Positions 18,445 to 26,123 of a DNA stretch of 64,000 nt are shown here, one piece after another (within the stretch, counting starts at the first letter, position 1; every line of letters begins with the position of its first letter). Origin of the DNA: Tardiphaga sp. 709 (GTDB lineage: Bacteria > Pseudomonadota > Alphaproteobacteria > Rhizobiales > Xanthobacteraceae); the NCBI RefSeq assembly GCF_032401055.1, contig NZ_CP135529.1, forward strand, positions 248,001-312,000. The letters are read 5' to 3'. The notes under the pieces are model-generated. The model searched no databases. It was given only the letters and a program-made list of their open reading frames with translations, and was not told the DNA's origin. The translations under genes were made by a program, and so were the position numbers.

Positions 18445-18840
18445 ATGAGAAAACTAGTGTTCGCAGTTGCTGCCCTTATCAGCATCGCTGCCCAATCTTC
18501 CGTACATGCAGCGTCGTCCCGGACCGATCAGATGCTCAAACTGTCGCCGGAAACCCGTCTGGAGCAGCGTTGCGATGCGCGTGCGATGGGCTCCGTGGGC
18601 CGCGAGCACAAGGGATACAAGCCGGACGAGTTCGTTGCCTACGCGTTTGCCGATCCTGTCATTCGAGGCAACGAGATTAAAGCGCCGGGCGGTGCCGTCC
18701 GCAGTGGGGGCAAATGGTACAGACTGTCCTATGTCTGCGAGACCAGTCCTGACGGGCTCGACATCAAATCCTTTGCCTATCAGCTCGGCACTGAGGTGCC
18801 GCGTAGCGAATGGGACGAACACTATCTCGTGCCACGCTGA
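18445..18840 (+). CDS. DUF930-family secreted protein
   Basis: A 131-residue exported protein with a signal peptide (residues 1-22, ending SSVHA). The mature part carries the DUF930 pattern: QMLKLSPETRLEQRCDARAM, EHKGYKPDEFVAYAFADP, GGAVRSGGKWYRLSYVCET and the end PRSEWDEHYLVPR. Two Cys residues (LEQRC and SYVCE) could form a disulfide in the periplasm. Function of the family is unknown. It is convergent with the LysR gene that follows. Confidence 0.8.
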   Translation: MRKLVFAVAALISIAAQSSVHAASSRTDQMLKLSPETRLEQRCDARAMGSVGREHKGYKPDEFVAYAFADPVIRGNEIKAPGGAVRSGGKWYRLSYVCETSPDGLDIKSFAYQLGTEVPRSEWDEHYLVPR

Positions 18841-18848
18841 CTGCCGAA

Positions 18849-19724
18849 CTACAGGTTCACCATGGCCGGCGATTTGAAAAAGCGTGACGAAATCTCGTTG
18901 AGCAATTCCGTGCTCTGCATTGTTTCCAGGTTGGAGCGCGCGCACAGCAACGCTTTGACGGGCGGCAGGTGCGGCAGATAATATTCCTGCGCCCAGACAA
19001 GTGTAGGCGGAATCATCCGCTTCGGGATCGCGGTGATGCCGATGCCGCTTTCCACAGCTGCCAACTTGGCGTGATAGTCGGGACTGTTGAATACGATCTT
19101 GTAGGACAGACCGTGGCGCGTCAGGGCCCGGATCATCAGATCGTCGCCCGGCCATGTCAGGATGGGGATCGGCGCGCCCGAACTGAGGACGAAGTCCTTT
19201 GCACGCACCCACACGAACTCCTCATCGGCCTCGTTGACGATCAGGTGCGCTATCTCGCTGCTCATTTCCGGATTTTCGAGAATGTAGGCGATATCGATAT
19301 AGCCGTCGATCAGGCCTTTGGTGATGCCTACCGAGTTGTCAGTGTGAATGACCAGATCGGCCAGGCTTTGGGAGGTCTGATGGCTGAAGAAATCCCGCAC
19401 GAACAGTGTGCTCAATCCAAACCGGATCGGTTGCGGAAGATTGGCCACGCCGCCAATCCGTAACATCTGGTCGTTGGCTTCCAGAATCCGTCTCGCCTGA
19501 TGCAGCACCAGCTTGCCGAGCTGGGTAGCGGTCGTGCCGTTGACCGTTTTGGTGAAGAGGTTGCCTCCCACCATGGCCTGAATGCGCTTGATCTGGGAAC
19601 TGACGGCAGGCTGGCTCAGGCCCAGCCGTTCGGCTGCCTTGGTCAGGCTGCCGGTTTCCGCGATCGCCACCACGGTGCGGACGATCTCGATGGGGATATT
19701 GAGCGGCTGATATCGCTTGTGCAT
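18849..19724 (-). CDS. LysR-family transcriptional regulator
   Basis: A 291-residue regulator. The N-terminal winged HTH spans about residues 7-66 (AIAETGSLTKAAERLGLSQ, PAVSSQIKRIQAMVG); the rest is the periplasmic-binding-like effector domain. The ATG at 19724 (MHKRYQPLN) is chosen since it places the HTH at the usual distance; the frame stays open to 19796. No divergent metabolic gene is adjacent, so the target is not evident; the closest upstream genes are small proteins on the opposite strand. Confidence 0.85.
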   Translation of the reverse strand: MHKRYQPLNIPIEIVRTVVAIAETGSLTKAAERLGLSQPAVSSQIKRIQAMVGGNLFTKTVNGTTATQLGKLVLHQARRILEANDQMLRIGGVANLPQPIRFGLSTLFVRDFFSHQTSQSLADLVIHTDNSVGITKGLIDGYIDIAYILENPEMSSEIAHLIVNEADEEFVWVRAKDFVLSSGAPIPILTWPGDDLMIRALTRHGLSYKIVFNSPDYHAKLAAVESGIGITAIPKRMIPPTLVWAQEYYLPHLPPVKALLCARSNLETMQSTELLNEISSRFFKSPAMVNL

Positions 19725-20008
19725 TGCGACACGTCCGAGTCGTAGAAATGGGCAGTCGTCAAAATTTACAGTTGTGTACCGCCGGACTGCAATCAAAGAC
19801 TTGGATTAGTTCCAAGTTCCATGAAAAGACGTATATAGGCTTGGGGAAATCTGGATAATAAGGTTGGAACAAGGTAGTCCAATACGCCGCCGATTCCTTA
19901 GGGGCGTGGGGTTTCTTTTAAGCAATTACAGGTTGTCTGTTTCGGAGCTCGGCACGCGTGAAAACGCGATAGGCTGGGCAAGCTGTCATCGGTTTTCGGA
20001 GACTGCAG

Positions 20009-20239
20009 ATGCCCGGCACCCGCAGAGTTCATCTGAACGATAACATTCGCACCGAACATCTGAAATGTTCGGGCTGCAGGACCCAAGTTTATTTGATCAA
20101 GATCGAGTCGGACGACGAGGGCGGTGAAATTCGCACCTTTGGCTGTCCACATTGTGCCGCGTCGAAATCGCTGCGTTTGGCGCCGCGCCGGCAAAACCTC
20201 AAGCCCGCTGAACTCGTTGCGGACCAGGTCGTCTGCTGA
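20009..20239 (+). CDS. Small zinc-ribbon-like protein
   Basis: A 76-residue protein with two CxxC knuckles, KCSGCR near residue 20 and GCPHCAA near residue 49, spaced like a zinc ribbon. The remainder is polar, with a basic end (LRLAPRRQNLKP). A ribosome site (ggagactgcag) precedes the ATG. A second four-cysteine small protein occurs at 23451-23693. Function is unknown; nucleic-acid or protein contacts are possible. Confidence 0.65.
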   Translation: MPGTRRVHLNDNIRTEHLKCSGCRTQVYLIKIESDDEGGEIRTFGCPHCAASKSLRLAPRRQNLKPAELVADQVVC

Positions 20240-20247
20240 TCGAACGA

Positions 20248-20436
20248 CTACAGTCGGTCGACGCGCAAAAAGAACGCCCAGATGATGGAGAGGACGGCGG
20301 CTATGACAAGCCATGACGGGTTCATGCAGAATATGTCGCCGTAGCGGCACACCTGCATCGCCCATCCGCTGTTGTTGATACTCGCTGCGTAAAACACACC
20401 GGCAGCGACCGTCAGAATGCTCGCGATCATGAACAT
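20248..20436 (-). CDS. Small membrane protein with two transmembrane segments
   Basis: A 62-residue protein: first helix MIASILTVAAGVFYAASI, a short loop with two Cys (MQVCRYGDIFC), second helix SWLVIAAVLSIIWAFFL and a basic end RVDRL. The ATG at 20436 follows a ggagcg ribosome site. The gene is convergent with the small zinc-ribbon gene. The frame continues upstream but without signs of coding. Function unknown. Confidence 0.6.
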   Translation of the reverse strand: MFMIASILTVAAGVFYAASINNSGWAMQVCRYGDIFCMNPSWLVIAAVLSIIWAFFLRVDRL

Positions 20437-20637
20437 GGGACGCTCCAATAATATTGGCGCCACACTGTTCTGCATTCTTGAAGCAGCCGTGAATCGAATC
20501 GACGAAAGTCGGGGGCTTTGCGCATTTTTGATACGCGCACTCCAGCCCGATACCGTCGCGGATCCGCTTGAGGCTTTGTTAACCGCGAGTCGCCCAGAGT
20601 TCCCGATGGGGATATTGCGACGTTGGGGAGGCCCGAT

Positions 20638-20862
20638 TTGGCCAAATACGAAACGACGAAATACGCGCAGATGCGCCGTTGCCGGATGGCGCATCTTCAT
20701 GGCGAGTTGATCGATGAGCGATTCAGCGACGATGCCGACAGCGTTTTCGTCAACGGCTATGTGCACGCCGTTCGTCCGGATCTGACCTGCTGGCCACTGC
20801 GCTGGACGATCACCGTGGAGCCGTATCCGGTCGAAAGCCGCGTTTTGGCGATGACCGGCTGA
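20638..20862 (+). CDS. Small conserved hypothetical protein (TTG start)
   Basis: A 74-residue soluble protein; TTG at 20638 lies seven bases after ggggagg. The sequence (MAKYETTKYAQMRRCRMAHL, then VRPDLTCWPLRWTITVEPYP) has no domain I recognise. A second TTG 15 bases upstream is possible but lacks a ribosome site. It ends just before a long perfect palindrome shared with the convergent porin gene. Confidence 0.55.
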   Translation: MAKYETTKYAQMRRCRMAHLHGELIDERFSDDADSVFVNGYVHAVRPDLTCWPLRWTITVEPYPVESRVLAMTG

Positions 20863-20870
20863 CCGGCGTA

Positions 20871-20916
20871 CATCCAAACAAAAAGCCCTCGCTAGCGAGG
20901 GCTTTTTGTTTGGATG
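20871..20916. terminator. Bidirectional terminator, 46-base perfect palindrome
   Basis: The 46 bases are exactly self-complementary around the centre 20893/20894. The core is agccctcgct / agcgagggct, flanked by five A on the left and five T on the right, so it can terminate transcription from both the + gene ending at 20862 and the - gene ending at 20930. Confidence 0.9.
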
Positions 20917-20929
20917 GGTTCTGCAGCGA

Positions 20930-21733
20930 TCAGTAGCGCGCGACCGACGGGCCGCCGAAATGATAGTTCAGTCCGCCGCGTACCGTATTGGTCTTCAGGT
21001 CGATATCGTGGGCAATGATACCGGTTGCAGCGCCTGGTCCGGTGAAGGTCGGCGCCGAGACCGATTGCTTGCCGAAATCGGTATGGAGATATTCGACCTT
21101 CGCCGACCAATTTTTGGTGAACGCGTGTTCGATACCGGCGCCGATGGTCCAACCTGCCACGGTCTTTGACAGTGACGCGGTTTCGTTCTGGCCAGTCGTG
21201 TCGGTGAGCGAGGATGCGAAATTCAACTCGGTGAGCGCGAGGCCGCCGGTTGCGTAGAAAAGCGTACGATCGACCGTGTAACCAACGCGCGGGCGCAGCG
21301 TGACCAGCCAATCACTCGTTATGGAATTTGTGGTGGTGAACGAACCGCCGGCCGGGAACGGCGCGGTGAAACCGCGCGACTGCTTCAGGCCGAAATAGTT
21401 CGCGTCGGCCTCGACGCCGAACAGCCAGCGGTCCACCTGATGATTGTAGCCGACCTGACCACCGCCGGTGAAGCCATCGGGATTGAGCCGCGGCGAGGCA
21501 GCCGCAATCGCCTGCTGGTTTGCGATCGGGGCGGTGCCGTTGACGAAAGCGTTGGCGACGTTGCTCTGGCCCCAGGAACCGCCGGCATTGCCGCCGACAT
21601 ACCAGCCGCCCCAGCTATAGCCTGCTTCAGTCGTCGCGGGCGTCTTGGTCCAGACGCGCGACTGCAGGTCGGCAGCAGCGGCATTCACCGCGCCCGACGC
21701 TGCGATGATCGCGGCCAGCCAAAGGGTTCGCAT
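20930..21733 (-). CDS. Outer-membrane beta-barrel protein (Omp25/Omp31-like porin family)
   Basis: A 267-residue protein with a signal peptide (residues 1-21, MRTLWLAAIIAASGAVNAAA) and an eight-stranded outer-membrane barrel pattern: YSWGGWYVGGNAGGSWGQSN, GGGQVGYNHQVDRWLFGVEA, LRPRVGYTVDRTLFYATGGL and IGAGIEHAFTKNWSAKVEYL. It ends GGLNYHFGG, the usual last strand, followed by a short tail. This family is abundant in Rhizobiales. Transcription ends in the palindrome at 20871-20916. Confidence 0.9.
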   Translation of the reverse strand: MRTLWLAAIIAASGAVNAAAADLQSRVWTKTPATTEAGYSWGGWYVGGNAGGSWGQSNVANAFVNGTAPIANQQAIAAASPRLNPDGFTGGGQVGYNHQVDRWLFGVEADANYFGLKQSRGFTAPFPAGGSFTTTNSITSDWLVTLRPRVGYTVDRTLFYATGGLALTELNFASSLTDTTGQNETASLSKTVAGWTIGAGIEHAFTKNWSAKVEYLHTDFGKQSVSAPTFTGPGAATGIIAHDIDLKTNTVRGGLNYHFGGPSVARY

Positions 21734-21853
21734 CCAGGACCTTCCATCGCTCTGAAGATATTGAGCGAATTCGACACAAGCTTTAGCTGGAAACGCTGAC
21801 CTTGGCTGTCACCGGTGGGCAACAGAAGCAGAACAATACCTGAGTACGGCAGC

Positions 21854-21886
21854 AAAAAGCCCGGCCGTTGGGCGGCCGGGCTTTCC
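21854..21886 (-). terminator. Rho-independent terminator of the 21901-22155 gene
   Basis: Twelve-base stem aaagcccggccg / cggccgggcttt with a 5-base loop. Read on the minus strand it is followed by a T run (complement of aaaaa at 21854-21858), 15 bases after the stop codon at 21901. Confidence 0.85.
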
Positions 21887-21900
21887 GTAACTTGATGTGA

Positions 21901-22155
21901 TCAGTAGGCGCAGACGTTGACGGTCCGGACGCGCGGCCCACGGCGGGTTTCCACCACGCGGCGCTGCAGGCAGCCATCGGTCAGGCCGCCGACATAGAAG
22001 GTGGGCCCGCCATAGAAGGCGTGGTGACCGTAGCCACCCCATCCGCCGTGCCAGCCACCGACATGCCAGCCGTGGGCCGATGCAGCGCTGGGGGCGAGGG
22101 CGGCTGCACCGAGCGAGACTGCAGCGATCAGTCCGAGGGTTACTTTGCGAAACAT
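21901..22155 (-). CDS. Small secreted Gly/His/Trp-rich protein
   Basis: An 84-residue protein: signal peptide residues 1-27 (ending in SAASA), then a repeat-like HGWHVGGWHGGWGGYGHHAF, and a C-terminal part with two Cys (DGCLQRRVVE and VNVCAY) that could form a disulfide. The type is common in Bradyrhizobium relatives and is sometimes labelled sulfur-globule-like, with no tested function. It has its own terminator. Confidence 0.75.
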   Translation of the reverse strand: MFRKVTLGLIAAVSLGAAALAPSAASAHGWHVGGWHGGWGGYGHHAFYGGPTFYVGGLTDGCLQRRVVETRRGPRVRTVNVCAY

Positions 22156-22391
22156 AGATCTTCTCCATTGGGTGGGCGCGCGAGCGCTTTGCTGTGTCCC
22201 TGCCCATCAGTCGCTACCCTCGTCGGGCGCGTTCAAAGCGGTTCTGGAGAATCGTGTTTCAGTCTTGTTTCGTCGGAGACAGCTTTCATCGAAGCCGAAT
22301 ATCTCGATCAGAGCAGCGCAGTGGCTGCAGGCGCACCAACTAGCTGAGTTGCGAGATGGCTGAGCGGCGGTGCCGCGAAATCGTCGCGCGC

Positions 22392-22481
22392 TTAGAAGCG
22401 GGCGCGGTAACCGTCATAGGCGTGAGCGGCCAGAATGCCGGCGCTGAGAAATCCGAAGAGTGCAGTGACGGTCTCAATCAT
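22392..22481 (-). CDS. 29-residue single-pass membrane peptide
   Basis: A very short gene: MIETVTALFGFLSAGILAAH followed by AYDGYRARF and TAA. The hydrophobic segment (residues 4-19) would cross the membrane once, leaving a basic tail. A ribosome site (aagga) stands nine bases before the ATG at 22481. Composition and codon use look coding. Function unknown. Confidence 0.55.
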   Translation of the reverse strand: MIETVTALFGFLSAGILAAHAYDGYRARF

Positions 22482-22846
22482 CGTGGTGGTCCTTATTCCC
22501 CCGCGAACTACAGACGGCACGGGGGGCCGCACAGTCAAAGAGATTCGCGGTCGGCTTTTCATTCGGAGCTGTAGTGATGCGTCGTTGCAACATTTTACGC
22601 GGTTGCGCGGAGTGATCGCGGCGCAACGGCGATGACAATGCGGCGCCGGCGAGGCGACGCCAGCCCGGCGCAGGGTTAAAGGGCGCTGAAGGCGTATCTG
22701 CGCGGGCATGATGAGGCGACATGGGGGATGACCGAGTCGCAGCAGTTCACCTCAGTGGATTTTTTGCTTACATACGCTTCAAGGAATCGCGCCGGTTGTC
22801 TCGCTCCCCGAGCCGCAGGATCGGACGTCGCAAGTGAGGATCTCCA
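22482..22846. other. Gene-free stretch
   Basis: About 365 bases between the small membrane peptide and the next plus-strand gene. Open frames here are short and overlap in unlikely ways. It should hold the promoters of both flanking genes; a GC-rich imperfect inverted repeat (gcgccggcgaggcgacgcc, about 22643) is the only structure noticed. Confidence 0.4.
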
Positions 22847-23437
22847 GTGGCCGATACGTTCAATAACGAGATCAATGTCGGGCCGCCCCCTGTGCCGCTG
22901 CGCAAGCGCAGGTCGTTCGGCCCGTTCGGAGTTGTCGCCGTGCTGTTGATACTCGCTGGCGGCGGTGGATATCTCTGGCTGAACTACCACGACGCACTGA
23001 CCGACATGGCACAGGCCGTGACAGGAAGCACTGGCCCCAGAGATAGCGCCCCGGTGTTGGCCAGCGCGGCGGAGGGCGGCGTCAGCGCGACTGATTTCGC
23101 GGCGTTCCAGCAGCAGACCGGAAGCTCGATCCAGGCTGCTACCGAACTGCTGACGGCACAGCAGACAGAGTTGAAGCGCCTGTCCGATCAGATCCAGGGC
23201 CTCACGACCCAGGTCGTTGGACTAACCGCCAAGATCGACACGCTGCAGGGCAGGGGCGTTCTCGCAGCTCCGGCTCCAGCCGCTGTGGCGCCAGCGCCCA
23301 TGGCGGCAGCTCCGGCTGTGCCAGTGGCCGCGCGCCCGGCACCCACGGCGCCGCGCAAGCGACCCGCCGATCGTCCCGCCGGTGCCATCTCGGTCGGCGG
23401 CGCTCCGCTCCCGGCGGCGGCACTGCCGCCGCGGTGA
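22847..23437 (+). CDS. Single-pass membrane protein with coiled-coil and Pro/Ala-rich tail
   Basis: A 196-residue protein from a GTG start with ribosome site gagga. Residues 1-25 are cytoplasmic (NEINVGPPPVPLRKRR), 26-46 form one transmembrane helix (FGVVAVLLILAGGGGYLWL), and a periplasmic helical part follows (ATELLTAQQTELKRLSDQIQ, then GLTTQVVGLTAKIDTLQGRG), likely a coiled coil. A Pro/Ala-rich end (from about residue 140) closes it. The layout resembles envelope-anchored structural proteins; function is not known. Confidence 0.65.
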   Translation: MADTFNNEINVGPPPVPLRKRRSFGPFGVVAVLLILAGGGGYLWLNYHDALTDMAQAVTGSTGPRDSAPVLASAAEGGVSATDFAAFQQQTGSSIQAATELLTAQQTELKRLSDQIQGLTTQVVGLTAKIDTLQGRGVLAAPAPAAVAPAPMAAAPAVPVAARPAPTAPRKRPADRPAGAISVGGAPLPAAALPPR

Positions 23438-23450
23438 TCCCTGAAGCGGC

Positions 23451-23693
23451 CTAACGCGTCTGGGGCCGTCGCGTTTTTTTGGGCGGACGATGGCGGCTGA
23501 GATCGGGCGGCCCGCCGACGACCTTGGTTTTCACGAATTCGCATTTGGGGCAGGTGAAGGTGCATTTGTCGCCACCACCGGCATCGGGCTCACTACGCAA
23601 CAATGTCATTCGCGCCCGGCACATCGCGCAGCGCGGCGGCTTGAGAGCGCCGAGTGTTTCAGCGGGCGTCGTTGGCTCGGATTGATCGATCAT
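23451..23693 (-). CDS. Small zinc-ribbon protein
   Basis: An 80-residue protein from MIDQSEPTTPAETLG. Four Cys in two CxxC knuckles, PPRCAMCRAR and FTCPKCEF, about 25 residues apart, form a zinc-ribbon pattern; a fifth Cys precedes the second knuckle. A basic tail (RHRPPKKTRRPQ) could bind nucleic acid. The open frame continues upstream into the tRNA gene, which is not coding, so the start at 23693 is preferred. Function unknown. Confidence 0.6.
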   Translation of the reverse strand: MIDQSEPTTPAETLGALKPPRCAMCRARMTLLRSEPDAGGGDKCTFTCPKCEFVKTKVVGGPPDLSRHRPPKKTRRPQTR

Positions 23694-23720
23694 GTCGTCC
23701 GACGAGGATGATGCGGCAAA

Positions 23721-23810
23721 TGGCGGAAGGGGTGGGATTCGAACCCACGGTACCCTTGCAGGCACGGCGGTTTTCAAGACCGCTGCCTTAAACCACTCGG
23801 CCACCCTTCC
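23721..23810 (-). tRNA. tRNA-Ser (anticodon UGA)
   Basis: Read on the minus strand: acceptor ggaaggg / cccttcc, D arm with ggccgagtggtttaaggc, anticodon stem gcggt / accgc around the loop cttgaaa (anticodon TGA), a long variable arm, T arm gtggg-ttcgaat-cccac, discriminator G and an encoded CCA. The long variable arm and sequence are typical of serine tRNA. Confidence 0.97.
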
Positions 23811-23977
23811 GTCGTGGGACAGCGCTTAGCAAAGCGGCCTGCCGAGGGAAAGAGAGGATTGCGCCGGGGCGGCTGTCCGGGGCTGAAATCATCGGCACGG
23901 GGATTCCCTTGGGCCGGTCGGTGCCGGGCGCCGGGCGTGCTAAGCAAAGCCTGACGATTCTGAGGACGGAGACCGAC

Positions 23978-24340
23978 ATGGCAAACCCGACACCGCGCGC
24001 CGACGCCTTGCGTGCGATGCGCGAGGCCAAATTTGAAGCCGCGCAGCGGCTGATCAAGGAGGTCGGCAAGGCCGCCGCGCCCGCGGAGAGCAAGCCCGCG
24101 CCTGCGGCGAAGAAGGTGGCTGCCGCGAAGCCTGCCGGGAAGCCGGCTGTCGAGGTTGTGGCGGTCGAGACGCAGGGTTCAGGGCCTCAGGCTGCGGACG
24201 TGGCGCCGGTCGAAGCTCCGGTTGCCGAAGCCAGACCTGCAAAGATCAAGGCACCTAAAGAAAAGCCGGCCAAGGCAGAGGCGGCCAAGGGCGCCGCCAA
24301 AAAGACCGCCACCAAAAAGAGTTCCGCCAAGAAGGGCTAG
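23978..24340 (+). CDS. Ala/Lys/Pro-rich protein with histone H1-like tail
   Basis: A 120-residue protein. The first 35 residues look folded (ADALRAMREAKFEAAQRLIK); the rest is low-complexity: KPAPAAKKVAAAKPAGKPA, an acidic Val/Glu/Ala stretch, and a final AAKGAAKKTATKKSSAKKG of the histone H1/AlgP type. Such tails bind DNA without sequence preference in other bacterial proteins. The ATG at 23978 follows gaggacgga. It lies between tRNA-Ser and ssrA. Confidence 0.65.
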   Translation: MANPTPRADALRAMREAKFEAAQRLIKEVGKAAAPAESKPAPAAKKVAAAKPAGKPAVEVVAVETQGSGPQAADVAPVEAPVAEARPAKIKAPKEKPAKAEAAKGAAKKTATKKSSAKKG

Positions 24341-24384
24341 CGGCCAGCGGCATTCCGCCCGGAATGCAGGGCGGACCGAGCCTA

Positions 24385-24728
24385 GATTTCGCCTGAGATC
24401 GCGCCTATATCTGGTTCGTCGCAAGACGATGGCGCTGAACCTCTCAATGGACTGCGGGCAGACCCGGGGGCAGTACCCGGCGCCTCCACCTCAGCAGCTC
24501 GCGATCTCATCCAGGTGAGGTCGATTTCGCCGGACGGTGAAATGCACGGGCTGCTCAGGCGGGGGCGAAATAGGATCGATGGCCGCGAAGAAGTTGTGAA
24601 TTGTGCTCGGCATGATACCGCCGTTATCGGGTCAAAACCTAAATGCAAACGATAACGTTCGCATGAACGAAGTGCGCCTCGCGGCGTAACCGTTCGGGGT
24701 AGGTCCACCTTGCAACAGAACGGCCATG
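24385..24728 (+). ncRNA. ssrA: Transfer-messenger RNA, circularly permuted two-piece form
   Basis: The acceptor piece comes first: a T arm with stem ccggg / cccgg and 7-base loop (24464-24480), then the acceptor strand cgcctcc and acc (24481-24490), CCA being incomplete in the DNA. After a spacer the coding piece begins with gggggcg (24561-24567), which pairs with cgcctcc, then aaataggatcgat. The tag reading frame runs from gca at 24645 to taa at 24687-24689 and encodes ANDNVRMNEVRLAA, ending in the expected LAA. A strong terminator follows. tmRNA frees stalled ribosomes and tags their products for proteolysis; the two-piece permuted layout is the alphaproteobacterial form. Outer ends are approximate. 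Confidence 0.93.
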
Positions 24729-24760
24729 GCCGCGTCAACCTTCGGGTTGGCGCGGCTTTT
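24729..24760 (+). terminator. Rho-independent terminator of ssrA
   Basis: Twelve-base stem gccgcgtcaacc / ggttggcgcggc closed by a ttcg tetraloop and followed by four T. It ends the tmRNA transcript 40 bases after the tag stop codon. Confidence 0.9.
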
Positions 24761-24813
24761 AATTTGCAGAGTGCTTTTAGTTTACGGTGTCGGAGAATGG
24801 CGCTTCCGTGCGC

Positions 24814-25053
24814 TCAGTGCCTGGTCTTGCCGGTCTGTAGGAACGGCTGCCGCGCATTTTCGTGTTTCTGATAGAGCTCGAGCCAGCGCCGGTCTTCGGC
24901 ATGGGCCCATTGTTCGAGTGAGATCCCAGGCGGGCGGCCGTGACCGATGGTGCCGTCAAGGCGGGTGAATTCCGCAGTCTCTTCCACGGTCAGCCCGATC
25001 AGCACCCGGATGCCCTGGTCATTCAACTCATAGCTGTCGTCATCGTCGATCAT
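24814..25053 (-). CDS. Small conserved hypothetical protein
   Basis: A 79-residue soluble, acidic protein (MIDDDDSYELNDQGIRVLIG). Distinct segments are LTVEETAEFTRLDGTIG and PPGISLEQWAHAEDRRWLEL, YQKHENAR. No known domain, signal or membrane segment. It stands convergent to ssrA. The same type of protein appears to be usual in this family, but I cannot assign a function. Confidence 0.6.
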   Translation of the reverse strand: MIDDDDSYELNDQGIRVLIGLTVEETAEFTRLDGTIGHGRPPGISLEQWAHAEDRRWLELYQKHENARQPFLQTGKTRH

Positions 25054-25336
25054 GCCGGCAATTGAGCAAGGCTGCAGATGCGGTCAATGCAATTACCGGT
25101 TTAACCTAACCAATCAACCTTACCGGCAGCATGTGCGTCTGATAGTCGGTAGCTATCCATCGTCACGATGCGATGGTGCCCCGCTTGGTTGCCAGCTCAC
25201 TCGCGTCACCACGAAGCGTCGCGCGCCGAGGCTATGCTTGCCCTGGACGCACAAATTATAGCCGAAGCCACGACGCAATTTTAACAGAATGCATGCTCAC
25301 ATTCAGTGTCGTTCGGTCGATGCAATGGAGCAGGCA

Positions 25337-25462
25337 ATGGCCCGCAATTTCGGCGTTCCCCGACAGTTCCGCCCGCGGGCGCAGGCGTCCGCCTGGCCGC
25401 TATGGGTGATGGCTTTCGCAGTCGTCGCCGTGATCAATGCAGCGACATTCCTTCCCCATTAG
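25337..25462 (+). CDS. 41-residue single-pass membrane peptide
   Basis: MARNFGVPRQFRPRAQASAW, then a hydrophobic segment PLWVMAFAVVAVINAATFL ending PH. The basic N terminus would stay in the cytoplasm. The ATG at 25337 is preceded by ggag at six bases; an in-frame ATG lies 12 bases upstream. Its 3' end overlaps that of the opposite-strand gene 25434-25694. Function unknown. Confidence 0.45.
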   Translation: MARNFGVPRQFRPRAQASAWPLWVMAFAVVAVINAATFLPH

Positions 25463-25694
25463 CGGGAGCAGGTGGCTGATCACTCGGCGCTGCATTCGGC
25501 AGGCGCCACGACGCGAGCACATATAGCTTCATGCTGTTGCGGAAGCGCGATGTGACGGCGGTAAAGATCGCTTGGGGATATTCGGCCCAGATGGCGATCT
25601 GGTAAAGCGTCACGATCAGGTGGCCATCGCGAAACCTGTACTCTCCCGCACCGGTGATCCCGCCGCAGTCCGTCCTTGAAACGTCCATCTCCAT
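25434..25694 (-). CDS. Small hypothetical protein
   Basis: An 86-residue protein starting MEMDVSRTDCGGITGAGEYR, with an aromatic middle part (DGHLIVTLYQIAIWAEYPQ, AIFTAVTSRFRNSMKLYVLA) and a Pro-rich tail. A ribosome site (agga) precedes the ATG at 25694; a TTG two codons upstream is possible. No domain recognised. Its 3' end overlaps a small plus-strand gene, so one of the two may extend less far than drawn. Confidence 0.45.
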   Translation of the reverse strand: MEMDVSRTDCGGITGAGEYRFRDGHLIVTLYQIAIWAEYPQAIFTAVTSRFRNSMKLYVLASWRLPNAAPSDQPPAPANGEGMSLH

Positions 25695-25895
25695 CCCCAA
25701 AATCCTGCCGCAAGAATCCCGCCAGGAATCGCGTCGGCGCGTTCTGCTATCAGATCAAGATCGTGCGTGATCGTTCAACTAACAAATAGTTGAAACGGAC
25801 GGGGGAGCGAGTTGCGGAAATTAATCTCCGTTAGCGGCGGGCCGCAAATTCAAAACAAACCGCAGCGGGGATCTTAAAAATCATCACGTATTGCT

Positions 25896-26048
25896 GTGCC
25901 CAACGAGAATGCCGGGGGCTTTGTGGTGATCGAGACCTTGTTGTTGCTGAGTGTTGTTGCCGGTGTCGGCGGCCTGCTGGTGCAGGTCTATCGCTGGCGT
26001 CAGGACGTGCTGTACGGCCCGTATATCCGCCGCGAGTGGTACGATTGA
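25896..26048 (+). CDS. 50-residue small membrane protein (GTG start)
   Basis: Sequence features: VVIETLLLLSVVAGVGGLLV as one transmembrane helix, then QVYRWRQDVLYGPYIRREWY. The charged, aromatic tail looks coding. The start is GTG with a poor ribosome site, so the exact N terminus is uncertain. Function unknown. Confidence 0.4.
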   Translation: MPNENAGGFVVIETLLLLSVVAGVGGLLVQVYRWRQDVLYGPYIRREWYD

Positions 26049-26123
26049 TCGTGCGAGACGTAACTTGAGGGAGAACTCCGCGCGCCGTGGCGGCGCGGGG
26101 AGTGATGATGGATCGTCAGGTCG

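Noticed and set aside
23451-23804. N-terminal extension (MAEWFKAAVLKTAVPARV) on the small zinc-ribbon gene
   Set aside because: This stretch is the tRNA-Ser gene translated; it is a well-known false extension.
24382-24738. Open frames on both strands over 24.15-24.74 kb
   Set aside because: They run through ssrA and the low-complexity tail gene; the region is RNA-coding.
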